Shown one piece after another: positions 46,280-54,902 of a DNA stretch of 64,000 nucleotides. Position 1 is the stretch's first letter; every line of letters starts with the position of its first letter. The position numbers and the translations under genes were made by a program. The stretch is taken from positions 4,402,001 to 4,466,000 of the forward strand of contig JAPFFF010000011.1 in the NCBI GenBank assembly GCA_039105265.1, in the 5' to 3' direction. The DNA is from Tritrichomonas musculus (Eukaryota; Parabasalia; Tritrichomonadida; Tritrichomonadidae). A model generated the notes under the pieces. That model made no database searches. It was not told the DNA's origin and was given only the letters and a program-made list of their open reading frames with translations.

Positions 46280-48232
46280 ATGAGATACAGGAACGAAAGA
46301 GCTCACAATTTGAAATACGAGGTTGGGAATGTCAATGACACATTCCAGAAGATGCGAAATATCATCAATGTGAATGATGGTACCAGAAGCTTCTCATTTA
46401 GAACTGTCGATTGCCATGACCAGCCAGCCCCATTTCACCAAGGCCAGTACTCACAGATTTCATTAACACATCCCGACCACTTCATTAGCGATATCGACAA
46501 AGGCTTCCTCACATTCCACATCAAACTCGATTTGCAATTGAACACCGATTTGTCCAAATTGCAAGAGATCAATGATCCAAATAACTTCTATAAACTGTTT
46601 GTCGGATTTAAGTCCTCGAACCAATTATTCGACAGGCTTGAGATTCTCCATAACAATGTCAATGTCGGATATCAGCAAAATGAATGCATTCGCGAGGGCT
46701 TCCTATACTCAGTTTTGAAGCCAGAGACTGAGAAGATGCGTCGCAGATTCGTTCACAGCTTATGGGAGAACATCAGCAATTACAGTCAAACTCATGCTGG
46801 TTCATACGTTAATCTCAATAGCTTCAAGGATGGTGGTAAGACCACAACCGAATTCGACTTGAATGTACCATTTGATGACTTGCTTGCATTACAGGCATTC
46901 GACTTATTCCCTAATGGAATCATTGGTGATTTATCCATTAGATTCCAAGTCAGTCCAGCTGGTCTTGTTTGGGCTGCCATTGACCCATACACGGTTGCTG
47001 AAGCCAAGGCATTCCTGGAAGATAATGATACCGTATCCCCAGAGGAACTCGATAAACTCAAACAAATCAAAGCACATGGACATCTCAAGCATCAATTCAC
47101 TCAAATCGGTAATGAGGCTATCATCCCAGGACCTGGTGATAATCCAAATCCACCATCTCCCGAACCAACACCAACTAAATATCAATTGAAGTATGAAGTT
47201 AGAGAACAATACGTATCTGCATCTGGAGGTGATTTCGATGATCTGATTGAAAATTGTTCATTCATCTTTGGATTTACAGATGATGAATTTACTGAACTTG
47301 GAATTGCAAAGACTGATGATAATAAAGCAATTTGCCAAGCTCAATATACCAAAGAACATGGTAAATTACCTCAACCATCACATGCAGGTCACGTTTACGT
47401 CAATTTCGTATCTAAAACCGAAGCTAATAAATTGATGAGTGCTCATTACTCATCACAACCAGCAACACTCACTGTTAACCGAATGACCATCACTCTCTGT
47501 AAGTCCAACATGCAAGGCTATGGTGTTTGTGAAGCCACTCGTGCAAGCATTGAATCCATATTACGTGAAGGCCTAGTAATCCCATCTCAAAAGGTCGATT
47601 ACCATGCATTCCCAATTGCAGCTGCCGCTAACGGAATCAAGTCTACATTGAATATCCCATTAATCAATGTCACAAGCATGTCATTGTTGTTCCCCAAGCA
47701 CCACAATGATTTGACTGTATTTGAGAATCCGGTTTACCAAAACTGCTTTTTGAATATTGGTGGTAAGAACTTCCCAGATGAGAATGTCAGTACCATTGGC
47801 GCTAGATTCTTCGAAAGTCAATTAACAGCTGGAGACCTCGATGGTATCACACTCCAATGTTCAAAGGAATTCGAAGATAGCTTCACCATGCCCAAGAACG
47901 ATGAAAATGGTGTCCGATATCGCAATACATTGAGTGATGCCACATCATTTGTATTCAATGTCCAAACTGAACGTGCATCTGCTGGATACTGTTATGATGG
48001 CTTAGATGGTGGTAAAGGCAATATCCAAATTCAAGTCAATGGTCAACCAATATTCACTGGTGATAATGATACATATTACAAGATTATCGAACCAAGTGGA
48101 GCCATTGTTAGACCACCACCTGTACAACTCTGTTTATGCAGAGACACCTACTTCAAGCTCTCACTCGATGGTCTTGAATATATCGATGATGAATCACCAG
48201 CTGGCTCACAAGTTGATCCAGAAATGGCATAA
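46280..48232 (+). CDS. Major capsid protein (double jelly-roll)
   Basis: About 650 residues from the ATG at 46280 (MRYRNERAHNLKYEVGNVND); an upstream in-frame GTG is ignored. The amino part has FRTVDCHDQPAPFHQGQYSQ and HFISDIDKGFLTFHIKLDLQ, the strand pattern typical of Polinton and virophage capsid proteins. KSSNQLFDRLEILHNNVNVG is another recognisable block. A proline-rich loop (GPGDNPNPPSPEPTPTK) separates the two beta-rich halves. The second half continues with IPLINVTSMSLLFPKHHNDL. It should form the trimeric capsomers of an icosahedral particle, making this element a virus-like genome rather than a simple transposon. It is adjacent to the pVI-like gene and 2 kb from the packaging ATPase. 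Confidence 0.88.
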   Translation: MRYRNERAHNLKYEVGNVNDTFQKMRNIINVNDGTRSFSFRTVDCHDQPAPFHQGQYSQISLTHPDHFISDIDKGFLTFHIKLDLQLNTDLSKLQEINDPNNFYKLFVGFKSSNQLFDRLEILHNNVNVGYQQNECIREGFLYSVLKPETEKMRRRFVHSLWENISNYSQTHAGSYVNLNSFKDGGKTTTEFDLNVPFDDLLALQAFDLFPNGIIGDLSIRFQVSPAGLVWAAIDPYTVAEAKAFLEDNDTVSPEELDKLKQIKAHGHLKHQFTQIGNEAIIPGPGDNPNPPSPEPTPTKYQLKYEVREQYVSASGGDFDDLIENCSFIFGFTDDEFTELGIAKTDDNKAICQAQYTKEHGKLPQPSHAGHVYVNFVSKTEANKLMSAHYSSQPATLTVNRMTITLCKSNMQGYGVCEATRASIESILREGLVIPSQKVDYHAFPIAAAANGIKSTLNIPLINVTSMSLLFPKHHNDLTVFENPVYQNCFLNIGGKNFPDENVSTIGARFFESQLTAGDLDGITLQCSKEFEDSFTMPKNDENGVRYRNTLSDATSFVFNVQTERASAGYCYDGLDGGKGNIQIQVNGQPIFTGDNDTYYKIIEPSGAIVRPPPVQLCLCRDTYFKLSLDGLEYIDDESPAGSQVDPEMA

Positions 48233-48274
48233 GAAATATGGCATTAGTGGTAAAAATATTTTTGCACTTTGGAA

Positions 48275-48925
48275 ATGTCTCTCCATAAGGCTAGAATTCT
48301 ATCAAGTGAGAATGATGCGAGTGTTAAGCAAGAGCAGAATGTGAATATTAAGATCGCCGCGAATAGACCTCCACCAGTTCAACCGGTATCATACCCTCAA
48401 GTCCCACAGATGCAACCCCAAATGGGATATACTAAAGGTCTAAACCCCGAAGGGGTATACACGCAAAATGGCACACAGGATGCAAATTTTACTACAGCCT
48501 CGACAACTGGTCCATATCCATCAGTTGCTCCAATAAACAGTCCACCCCATGGAACTTCATTCCCTGAGTCTTCGACAATCGATCGTTCATTAGACCCCGA
48601 CACTGACGACTTGGGTACCAAAAATAAATTCCTCGAGATATTGCTGAATATCTATGAGACCAATCCACTGAGGATGAACAACTATCTCGTGTGTCATAGC
48701 AATACGCTGATGGAGCTCATTAAGATACTCACTAAGGCCGACAAGGTTGAGTTGGTCATCAATGAGGATAGTGGGTGCACTGGTTGTGTTTCAAACTCGA
48801 AGTACATGAAAATCGACAAGATATTGGTGTCCAAAAACGGGGTATCCAATGAGTTGAAATATGGATATAACCATGTATGGACCGAGCTCATAAGGCACTC
48901 GATATCACTCAAAATTTGTATTTAA
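48275..48925 (+). CDS. Unrecognised Polinton protein after the capsid gene
   Basis: About 216 residues from the ATG at 48275; an in-frame TTG just upstream is ignored. aatatttttgcactttggaa precedes it. The amino half is a Pro/Gln/Ser/Thr-rich disordered region (RPPPVQPVSYPQVPQMQPQM). The carboxy ~100 residues form a small domain (FLEILLNIYETNPLRMNNYL, LTKADKVELVINED, CTGCVSNSKYMKIDKIL) with a C-x-x-C pair. The position directly after the capsid gene suggests a structural or assembly role. Polintons usually have a Ulp1-type protease, but no catalytic His-Asp-Cys set was found here. Confidence 0.55.
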   Translation: MSLHKARILSSENDASVKQEQNVNIKIAANRPPPVQPVSYPQVPQMQPQMGYTKGLNPEGVYTQNGTQDANFTTASTTGPYPSVAPINSPPHGTSFPESSTIDRSLDPDTDDLGTKNKFLEILLNIYETNPLRMNNYLVCHSNTLMELIKILTKADKVELVINEDSGCTGCVSNSKYMKIDKILVSKNGVSNELKYGYNHVWTELIRHSISLKICI

Positions 48926-48935
48926 ATTTGCATAA

Positions 48936-49085
48936 ATGTCCAGCGCAAGTGAAATCATTATGAATATACTATTGGGGTTGATATTGGTGACCAATGTAGT
49001 TGAACTGCTATTACTGGTATCTCTTACAGCTGAAGATGAACCACCTGAGCTGACTGATGAGCTGAGGCGCACATTATATGCGTAA
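48936..49085 (+). CDS. Tiny single-pass membrane protein (49 residues)
   Basis: The ATG at 48936 opens MSSASEIIMNILLGLILVTN, followed by VVELLLLVSLTAEDEPPELT and a short tail ending TLYA. Residues ~7-30 form one strong hydrophobic transmembrane helix, with an acidic carboxy tail. Leader tatttaaatttgcataaatg matches the promoter-like motif seen before other genes of this element, and the spacing to both neighbours is tight. Virus-like elements often carry a small membrane protein for assembly or exit. The role is inferred, but the frame is well supported. Confidence 0.6.
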   Translation: MSSASEIIMNILLGLILVTNVVELLLLVSLTAEDEPPELTDELRRTLYA

Positions 49086-49138
49086 GTGGCATCATCGCCA
49101 CTTAGAGCTTTTCGCATAAAAGCTTTATTTTTGATTAA

Positions 49139-50128
49139 ATGTTATATTACAAACGCCTACAACCAACCCTTTTCGACTATACATCTATTGAATTATCAGA
49201 CAGTTCCAGTGAAGACCCAATTGATCTTGATACATTCGATAGGTACCAGAAGCAGCAACCGGTTTCCAAGAGATTCGATGTAGATGCGGCTATGAGTGAG
49301 GCCTATTCCAAGAATAGGGATAGAATCACGAATGCATCCATAAGGCCAATCGCTAATGGGATCTATGCGTGGTACAATACTTTGAACATACTGGTAGCAT
49401 CACAAGGCAAAGGCAAGAGCCATACAGTAATTCGCGATATCATTCAAATGAGTAGACTCAATAACGGGGGGTTTGGGGGAACCCCTGAGGATTCGCAGAA
49501 TCCGTTCCACCTGATCGTGTATGTGAGTAAGAACGGTATTATAAATGATTCCACATTTGAATCTCAACGCGAGCTCATCAACTTGCCCATTGAGGTCGTC
49601 GCTGATAGTAATGCTGAACGGTATTTGAAGGAGCTCGATCTATGGAAGGAGCTGTATAACAAATATAGCACAGTTGGGAAGGCTACAAACAATTCTACGA
49701 ATTGCGGACCAAAGGTCTTCGACGAGTCCAAGCTGCAGCAGATGTTTGAGTTCCTCCATATCAGCAAACTCGGGAAACCCAATGTACCACTCAACACCAT
49801 AATCCTGTGCGAGGACTTCATTAAGAGCAAGCTGTTGAAATCAGCATACTTCACAAACTATATCACCCAGTTGCGTCATAAGAACTCAATCGTATACATC
49901 AATATCCAGTTCTTCAAGGGTGTTCCAACCGATTACAAAAATAACTGCACATCATTCTTCATATTCAATGGGTTCTCACGACAGAAACTCAATTACATAT
50001 ATCAGCAGGTGAGCATACCGTGTGAGTTCGAGGAGTTGTGGCAAAAATATAGAACCTTATCTGGACATGATTTCATATTGGTGAACACGGTTGAACATGA
50101 TATGCAAGTGGTGTACTCAAAGGTTTAG
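49139..50128 (+). CDS. FtsK/HerA-type (A32-like) genome-packaging ATPase
   Basis: A 329-residue P-loop ATPase that should pump element DNA into the capsid. Walker A is LVASQGKGKSHTV (near residue 90) and Walker B TIILCEDF (near residue 222). FHLIVYVSKNG and LRHKNSIVYINIQFFKGVP (sensor-like Gln) match the packaging-ATPase pattern of Polintons, virophages and NCLDV. The amino ~60 residues are an acidic, Ser/Asp-rich extension. tttatttttgattaaatg precedes the start. Its 3' end overlaps the convergent next gene by 4 bp. Confidence 0.87.
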   Translation: MLYYKRLQPTLFDYTSIELSDSSSEDPIDLDTFDRYQKQQPVSKRFDVDAAMSEAYSKNRDRITNASIRPIANGIYAWYNTLNILVASQGKGKSHTVIRDIIQMSRLNNGGFGGTPEDSQNPFHLIVYVSKNGIINDSTFESQRELINLPIEVVADSNAERYLKELDLWKELYNKYSTVGKATNNSTNCGPKVFDESKLQQMFEFLHISKLGKPNVPLNTIILCEDFIKSKLLKSAYFTNYITQLRHKNSIVYINIQFFKGVPTDYKNNCTSFFIFNGFSRQKLNYIYQQVSIPCEFEELWQKYRTLSGHDFILVNTVEHDMQVVYSKV

Positions 50129-50604
50129 GCAAACTCTGGGTCAGCATCCAATACCAAATCCTGATGCTTGCCGATGAATACATCAGGTTCTGCAATATCG
50201 TATTTTTCACGTAATTTGGCAATGAGATCCTTGGTATTTATATTGGTTCTCTCAATCGAGTAGTTGTAATACGGACATTCCTTGTATTCGTGCTTTTCGG
50301 TATTCCCATTTACGAAGAACTCCTGCATGTTGACACTCAATTTGCGTCTACTATTGGATGATAGTTTGACAAATTCGAGGCCCATCTCCTTGAGCTTATT
50401 AGGGTAGAATCTAATGGTTTCAGTATCATTCTGGAGTGATACATATAGGACCTTCGCGAGATACAATGAGTTCTTCAAGTTGAATGGGAACTTGTCACAT
50501 AATATCGCGAAATTGCATTGTGCAAATTCATCAGGCTTTGGCGATAGGGCTACTAGTGTGTTGATGTATTCGTAGACATTGAGGTAGCTTGGAGTGGCTT
50601 CCAT
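50125..50604 (-). CDS. Unrecognised Polinton protein at the right end
   Basis: A 159-residue protein convergent with the ATPase gene. The helical amino half (YLNVYEYINTLVALSPKPDE, FPFNLKNSLYLAKVLYVSL) is followed by a charged carboxy half (KLSVNMQEFFVNGNTEKHEY). It has no Cys/His cluster, P-loop or membrane segment. gattttttatcgcatcccaa precedes the start, like the leaders of the genes at the left end. Its single-gene position near the terminal repeat mirrors 27229-27531, but the sequences are not clearly related. Confidence 0.55.
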   Translation of the reverse strand: MEATPSYLNVYEYINTLVALSPKPDEFAQCNFAILCDKFPFNLKNSLYLAKVLYVSLQNDTETIRFYPNKLKEMGLEFVKLSSNSRRKLSVNMQEFFVNGNTEKHEYKECPYYNYSIERTNINTKDLIAKLREKYDIAEPDVFIGKHQDLVLDADPEFA

Positions 50605-50762
50605 TTGGGATGCGATAAAAAATCAATATTCAAATATAAAAATAGGTTTTCCCAAAATCATCTGAGTCCCCGAATATGGAATATTTTTGTCTGTCATGGT
50701 CTGTCATGGTCTGTGTCGCCATCGGAACGTTCCATCGGTCTGTTCCATATGTGGTCCCATAT

Positions 50763-51067
50763 GTGGTCCCATAAGTGGGCCATAGGTGGTCCATAGGTGG
50801 GCCATATGCGGCCTATTTTTGGAATTTGTATGGGCCCGAATATGGGCGTTTTATAAGCGTTTTGGGGTGGGTTCACTATGGGCACAAAATGGGGAACTCT
50901 ATGTGGCCCCCGAATATGGGTCCGAATGTGGGGTCAAATGCGGGTTCAAAATATGGTGCTGTGGGTGTATGCTATCTTTGATATTTGGAAGGGGGCCAAA
51001 AAGGGGCCTTTTAAAGCGTTTTAAGTGGGGATTTATCTGACCCCGATTCGGAACACCCATCACTACT
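50763..51067 (-). repeat. Polinton terminal inverted repeat, right
   Basis: 305 bp, reverse complement of 26729-27033 with no difference seen, ending catcactact. ctggtt follows at 51068-51073 as the second copy of the target duplication. The 50605-50762 stretch between the last gene and this repeat is AT-rich and then contains extra half-repeats (tggtctgtcatggtc, gtggtcccatat). Confidence 0.93.
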
Positions 51068-51073
51068 CTGGTT

Positions 51074-51276
51074 GTAACTGCGGCGAGTCGTCATCCGGAC
51101 AAAGATATCGCGATTTCATCCGGAAGATCTGGAATGACGACATTGCCGCCCATAGCAAGACCACGATCAGCAATGCTTAGCAGCTAGCTGGTTGTAACTG
51201 CGGCGAGTCGTCATCCGGACAAAGATATCACGATTTCATCCGGAAGATCTGGAATTGACGACATTGCCGCCCATAG
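51074..51276 (+). repeat. 120-bp tandem units of the MULE left end (continued)
   Basis: This resumes the unit cut at 26728, in the same orientation, with gtaactgcggcgagtcgtca. A full unit follows from 51136 and a partial one from 51257. The last junction carries a variant (ggaattgacgac, then ggacgaccacggtgg) shared exactly with the mirror copy near 53986-54018, which shows that both belong to one transposon's inverted ends. Confidence 0.9.
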
Positions 51277-51448
51277 GACGACCACGGTGGCAATAAAAAG
51301 ATGAAAATAAAACAAACAAAAAACAAACAAAATTGATTATTTAATATTATTGTGATTTTTTATTTTTTATTTTTTTTTTTATTTTTTTTTTTTTTTTTTT
51401 TTTGATAAAGCTTATTTAAAATATTCTGAGTCTTCTCAGAAATTTGTT
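51277..51448 (+). repeat. Inner inverted repeat of the MULE, left
   Basis: Reverse complement of about 53849-54000, including aaaacaaacaaaaaacaaac and attctgagtcttctcagaaa. It contains long T runs of different length in the two copies. It reaches the end of the transposase gene, whose last codons overlap its edge. Confidence 0.8.
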
Positions 51449-53789
51449 AAGAGAAAAATCTGTTACCACCAGCAGCTAAATCTGCATTTTTCCAACTTGC
51501 TATTTTGAATTTAGATAAAAAATATATGACACCTGAATTATCGCATCTAGTTTCAAAAACATAGCGGACAAAATTAGAAAAACATATTTTTTCGATATCA
51601 TGATATGATAATTGAGGATACATTCCTTTAATTTCAGCCTTCGTTTCATAGTATTTTTTCTTAATTAATTCGATGTCAGCATTACAGTCTTTTATCATTG
51701 AATCAAAATTGTCATCTTCGTCGTATAAATTTTCAAGTTTTAATTTTTCTTTCTTTTGACTTGTGTTACTTTCTTCTTTCTTTTTTTTGAAAACCAATTT
51801 TTCATCAAGTGCTCGAAAATCAAAATGATTTCCAGAATATTTGGCATCATTTGGATTAATATTTGGGAATTTTGGTAAAACATATGTAAAACAATTAAGA
51901 AACTCATTAATAAAAGAGCCTAATATATTCAATGATTCCTTATCAAACTTTCTATTCTTTTCAACTTCGTATATTGATATTATTCTATCTATATTTTTTC
52001 TATTTGATTTAAAAAGATTTTTTTCAAATTTATAATTGGGGAACTTTTTGAGAGATTGAACAAATAAATATTGAATATCAATTTCATTGCTATTTTTAAC
52101 AATATTAAATATTTCTGATTTGCAAAAATTATTTAATATTGTATGTATGCAAGGAAGTTTCACTCCATAAATTGATTCAACAAAATCATCTTCACCACAA
52201 TCACAATTTTCTTTTGAACATTTTAAATAATTATCTGGTCTCTTGCTAAGAATTTGTATAACTTTTTGAATCATTTTTTGATGTTTGTTTTGAAAAGAAT
52301 TTCCACAAATATCTGAGTAATTATTTATATAATTTAATAAATAATTTACAATTGTTGTGAAACCAGTTTTAAATGAATGAATTCCGGAATCTGGCAATTT
52401 TTGATTGATATTTCCGTGGAAACCTTCCGAATGATTTGAACAACGAGCTACATGGTGGTCAGAACGAATCCATATTGCCCAATTAGCAATATAATAATCA
52501 CTTTTTTTAATTTCTTCTTTATTTGGCATTCTTTCCACTTCATCTATATCTTTTAACATAATTTCAAAATCTTTTAATTTTTGTTTTTTTTCATTATCTT
52601 GATCGGTATCGTCAAATAAAGGTGAATTTGGATCTTTTTTATATTCGTCCATTTCAACTAAAATAAATTCTTTTTCTTGTTTATATATTAAATATGTTTT
52701 GCATCTCAATAACCTTGCAATCCATATGCCTAATGATGATTTAGGTCCAAATATTTGTATAATATGACGATGACAAAAATATTGAATATTTGAATGTAAT
52801 TTACAGAACTTTTTGATAGGAGAACCTAAATCTGATAAAACAACTTTATTTTCAAAAACATTTTTATTTAAACAAAACTTATTTAATCCATCAAATAATA
52901 AATTATATAAAAAACGGTTCTCTTTAGGGCCAATTGATAATGCGAAAGGAAAACTTGAATTGAAATAAATTGAATGGTATATACAAAATTTGTAAGGCTT
53001 AAGCGCATAAAAAGAAGCATCAATTTGCAAATAATGCATATAATTTATAACTTCTAAAGCCCAAGGCATAATCCATATTATATTTTTAATAAAAGCAAAA
53101 TCATTATTAAATTTAAATGCAAATCCATCGTCCTGAACTTTTTGAGTACTTATCTCAATATAAACAAAACCAGGTAAATGCAATAAAATTTTATAAAAAT
53201 CATCATAACCTTGAAAACTAACGGCTCTTCTACGCAAGGTTCTTTTATCTAAAAAGTTTTGAAAAGCAAATTTTATAAATATTGGAAAATTAGAATTTTT
53301 TCGAGCTACGTAATTACAAAAAGTATAAAGCATTGAATTTTTATGTTTACGTTGTTTATTCCAAAAATCTTGAGTCAAAAAAGGACACTCTTTATTTTTC
53401 AAAGTATATGGCGACGTCATGATACATTCTTCAAAATCAATAGTAACAACTTTCATAGTTTGGTTTTCAAGGAGTTGATCTCTAGCGAGAACTTTAATGG
53501 TTTCCAAATCGTTTTTGACAGTTATGCTAAATATTTGAATTTCAGTATTTATCTTTGATTTATTACAGCAACTAAACGAAAAAATGTCATTATAAACTCT
53601 TTTGTTGTTGCATATAAATTCTTTGGTTAAGCTATCGAGGAAAAGGATTAGCGAAATGATATTGAAATTCTGAGAATGCAAAGGAACAATTTCAATGAAT
53701 GTTCTTAATCCTTTATCTTTTAAAGAATTAGGTCTTTGCGTATGAGATAGATATTTCGCTGAATAATAAAGATTTTGGTCTTCTTCCAT
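51447..53789 (-). CDS. Mutator-like element transposase
   Basis: A 780-residue MULE transposase. The DDE core begins with MHYLQIDASFYALKPYKFCI (first Asp), then the strand VVLSDLGSPIKKFCKLH (second Asp) and the CHRH motif FCHRHIIQIFG just after it, the arrangement expected for MULEs. The third acidic residue is probably Glu in HHVARCSNHSEGFHGNINQK. Carboxy of this, CSKENCDCGEDDF and LPCIHTILNNFC give a Cys/His cluster like the SWIM zinc finger of MULE transposases. The frame is open over full length, so the transposon may still be autonomous. Codon use is AT-rich like the host, unlike the Polinton nested in the same element. Confidence 0.85.
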   Translation of the reverse strand: MEEDQNLYYSAKYLSHTQRPNSLKDKGLRTFIEIVPLHSQNFNIISLILFLDSLTKEFICNNKRVYNDIFSFSCCNKSKINTEIQIFSITVKNDLETIKVLARDQLLENQTMKVVTIDFEECIMTSPYTLKNKECPFLTQDFWNKQRKHKNSMLYTFCNYVARKNSNFPIFIKFAFQNFLDKRTLRRRAVSFQGYDDFYKILLHLPGFVYIEISTQKVQDDGFAFKFNNDFAFIKNIIWIMPWALEVINYMHYLQIDASFYALKPYKFCIYHSIYFNSSFPFALSIGPKENRFLYNLLFDGLNKFCLNKNVFENKVVLSDLGSPIKKFCKLHSNIQYFCHRHIIQIFGPKSSLGIWIARLLRCKTYLIYKQEKEFILVEMDEYKKDPNSPLFDDTDQDNEKKQKLKDFEIMLKDIDEVERMPNKEEIKKSDYYIANWAIWIRSDHHVARCSNHSEGFHGNINQKLPDSGIHSFKTGFTTIVNYLLNYINNYSDICGNSFQNKHQKMIQKVIQILSKRPDNYLKCSKENCDCGEDDFVESIYGVKLPCIHTILNNFCKSEIFNIVKNSNEIDIQYLFVQSLKKFPNYKFEKNLFKSNRKNIDRIISIYEVEKNRKFDKESLNILGSFINEFLNCFTYVLPKFPNINPNDAKYSGNHFDFRALDEKLVFKKKKEESNTSQKKEKLKLENLYDEDDNFDSMIKDCNADIELIKKKYYETKAEIKGMYPQLSYHDIEKICFSNFVRYVFETRCDNSGVIYFLSKFKIASWKNADLAAGGNRFFS

Positions 53790-53848
53790 AAATATAAAAA
53801 GACCATAATTCTTTCAAAAAGTTATATATATTTATTAAAAAAAAAAAA

Positions 53849-54259
53849 TTTAACAAATTTCTGAGAAGACTCAGAATATTTTAAATAAGCTTTATCAAAA
53901 TAAAAAAATTAAAAAATCGTAATAATAATATTAAATAATCAATTTTGTTTGTTTTTTGTTTGTTTTATTTTCATCTTTTTATTGCCACCGTGGTCGTCCT
54001 ATGGGCGGCAATGTCGTCAATTCCAGATCTTCCGGATGAAATCGTGATATCTTTGTCCGGATGACGACTCGCCGCAGTTACAACCAGCTAGCTGCTAAGC
54101 ATTGCTGATCGTGGTCTTGCTATGGGCGGCAATGTCGTCATTCCAGATCTTCCGGATGAAATCGTGATATCTTTGTCCGGATGACGACTCGCCGCAGTTA
54201 CAACCAGCTAGCTGCTAAGCATTGCTGATCGTGATCATGCTATGGGCGGCAATGTCGTC
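53849..54259 (-). repeat. Inner inverted repeat and 120-bp units of the MULE right end
   Basis: The inner block (53849-54000) is followed by reversed 120-bp units: a part to 54018, a full unit to 54139 and another to 54259. The last has a small variant (gatcgtgatcatgc). There are two full units here against five at the left end. Confidence 0.88.
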
Positions 54260-54455
54260 ATCTCGGTTTCTTTGATTGGTTTAGTTCTATAAAAATGGCG
54301 CTTTTTCATGGTTTTATCTTAGTGAACTTTTTCAAAACTTTACAAGAAAATTTTAGAACTTTTTGTATGCCTTCTCAATTAACTCAAAAAGTCAGAATAA
54401 CGAATTTTCCTCAGAAAAAAATGGTGTAACTTTTTCTATAGTTTGTCATTCCGCC
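54260..54455 (-). repeat. Outer terminal inverted repeat of the MULE, right
   Basis: 196 bp mirroring 26115-26310. The second copy of the 9-bp duplication, ttgagaaat, follows at 54456-54464. Confidence 0.85.
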
Positions 54456-54902
54456 TTGAGAAATTGAATAAAAAAGAATTTTTTATCTAACATTTCATAT
54501 AGTTTATCATTTTGTTTTTTTTTTTTTCGTAAAAACATTAGAAGTTTTATATGTCTATGCAATTTTAATCAATTAATATATCATTACGCTTTTGCCCATC
54601 GTGTTTTTTTACACAATCTAGCTTATACAAAATCAAAATTCCAGATCAATACTTAATCTTTAATTTTTTTCCCCGATCCAGCATTAGCCATAACATAATA
54701 ATAATATTTTACCAATTGTCAATTTTTATATGACAAAATTAGTGCATGTTTATTATTATTTAATGTATGATATGCATATATTTAAAAAAATGAGGAAGGC
54801 ATTGAATTTGTCTCCATAATATAATGAAAACAATCAAAGGCAAGTTATATTCAAGTGATTCAAGCTAATTTGATAATTATTTTATTCAATGATATAATAA
54901 TT

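Larger units (their letters stand above)
26729..51067. mobile_element. Polinton/Maverick element, 24.3 kb, looks whole
   Basis: Virus-like self-synthesising element with ~305-bp terminal inverted repeats that begin with AG (agtagtgatggg) and look identical by eye, and a 6-bp target duplication. Parts in order: small unknown gene, KilA-N-like gene, unknown gene, structured non-coding stretch, pPolB, fibre-like gene, repeat-rich gene, proline-rich gene, small gene, rve integrase, small coiled-coil genes, pVI-like amphipathic protein, double-jelly-roll capsid protein, unknown gene, tiny membrane protein, packaging ATPase, unknown gene. A Ulp1-type protease was not recognised. Coding regions are open and the ends match, so the copy looks whole and young. 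GC content is visibly higher than in the host DNA. Confidence 0.93.
26115..54455. mobile_element. Mutator-like DNA transposon (MULE), split by a nested Polinton
   Basis: The ends are mirrored: a 196-bp outer block at each side (26115-26310 and 54260-54455), then arrays of a 120-bp unit, then an inner inverted block (51277-51448 and 53849-54000) next to the transposase gene. Without the Polinton (26729-51067) and one copy of its 6-bp duplication, the element is about 4.0 kb. The left array has five full units plus a part, the right array two full units plus a part, so copy number differs between ends. Flanking 9-bp repeats are intact. Only the transposase is encoded. Differences between the outer blocks are few, so the insertion is fairly recent. 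Confidence 0.88.
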
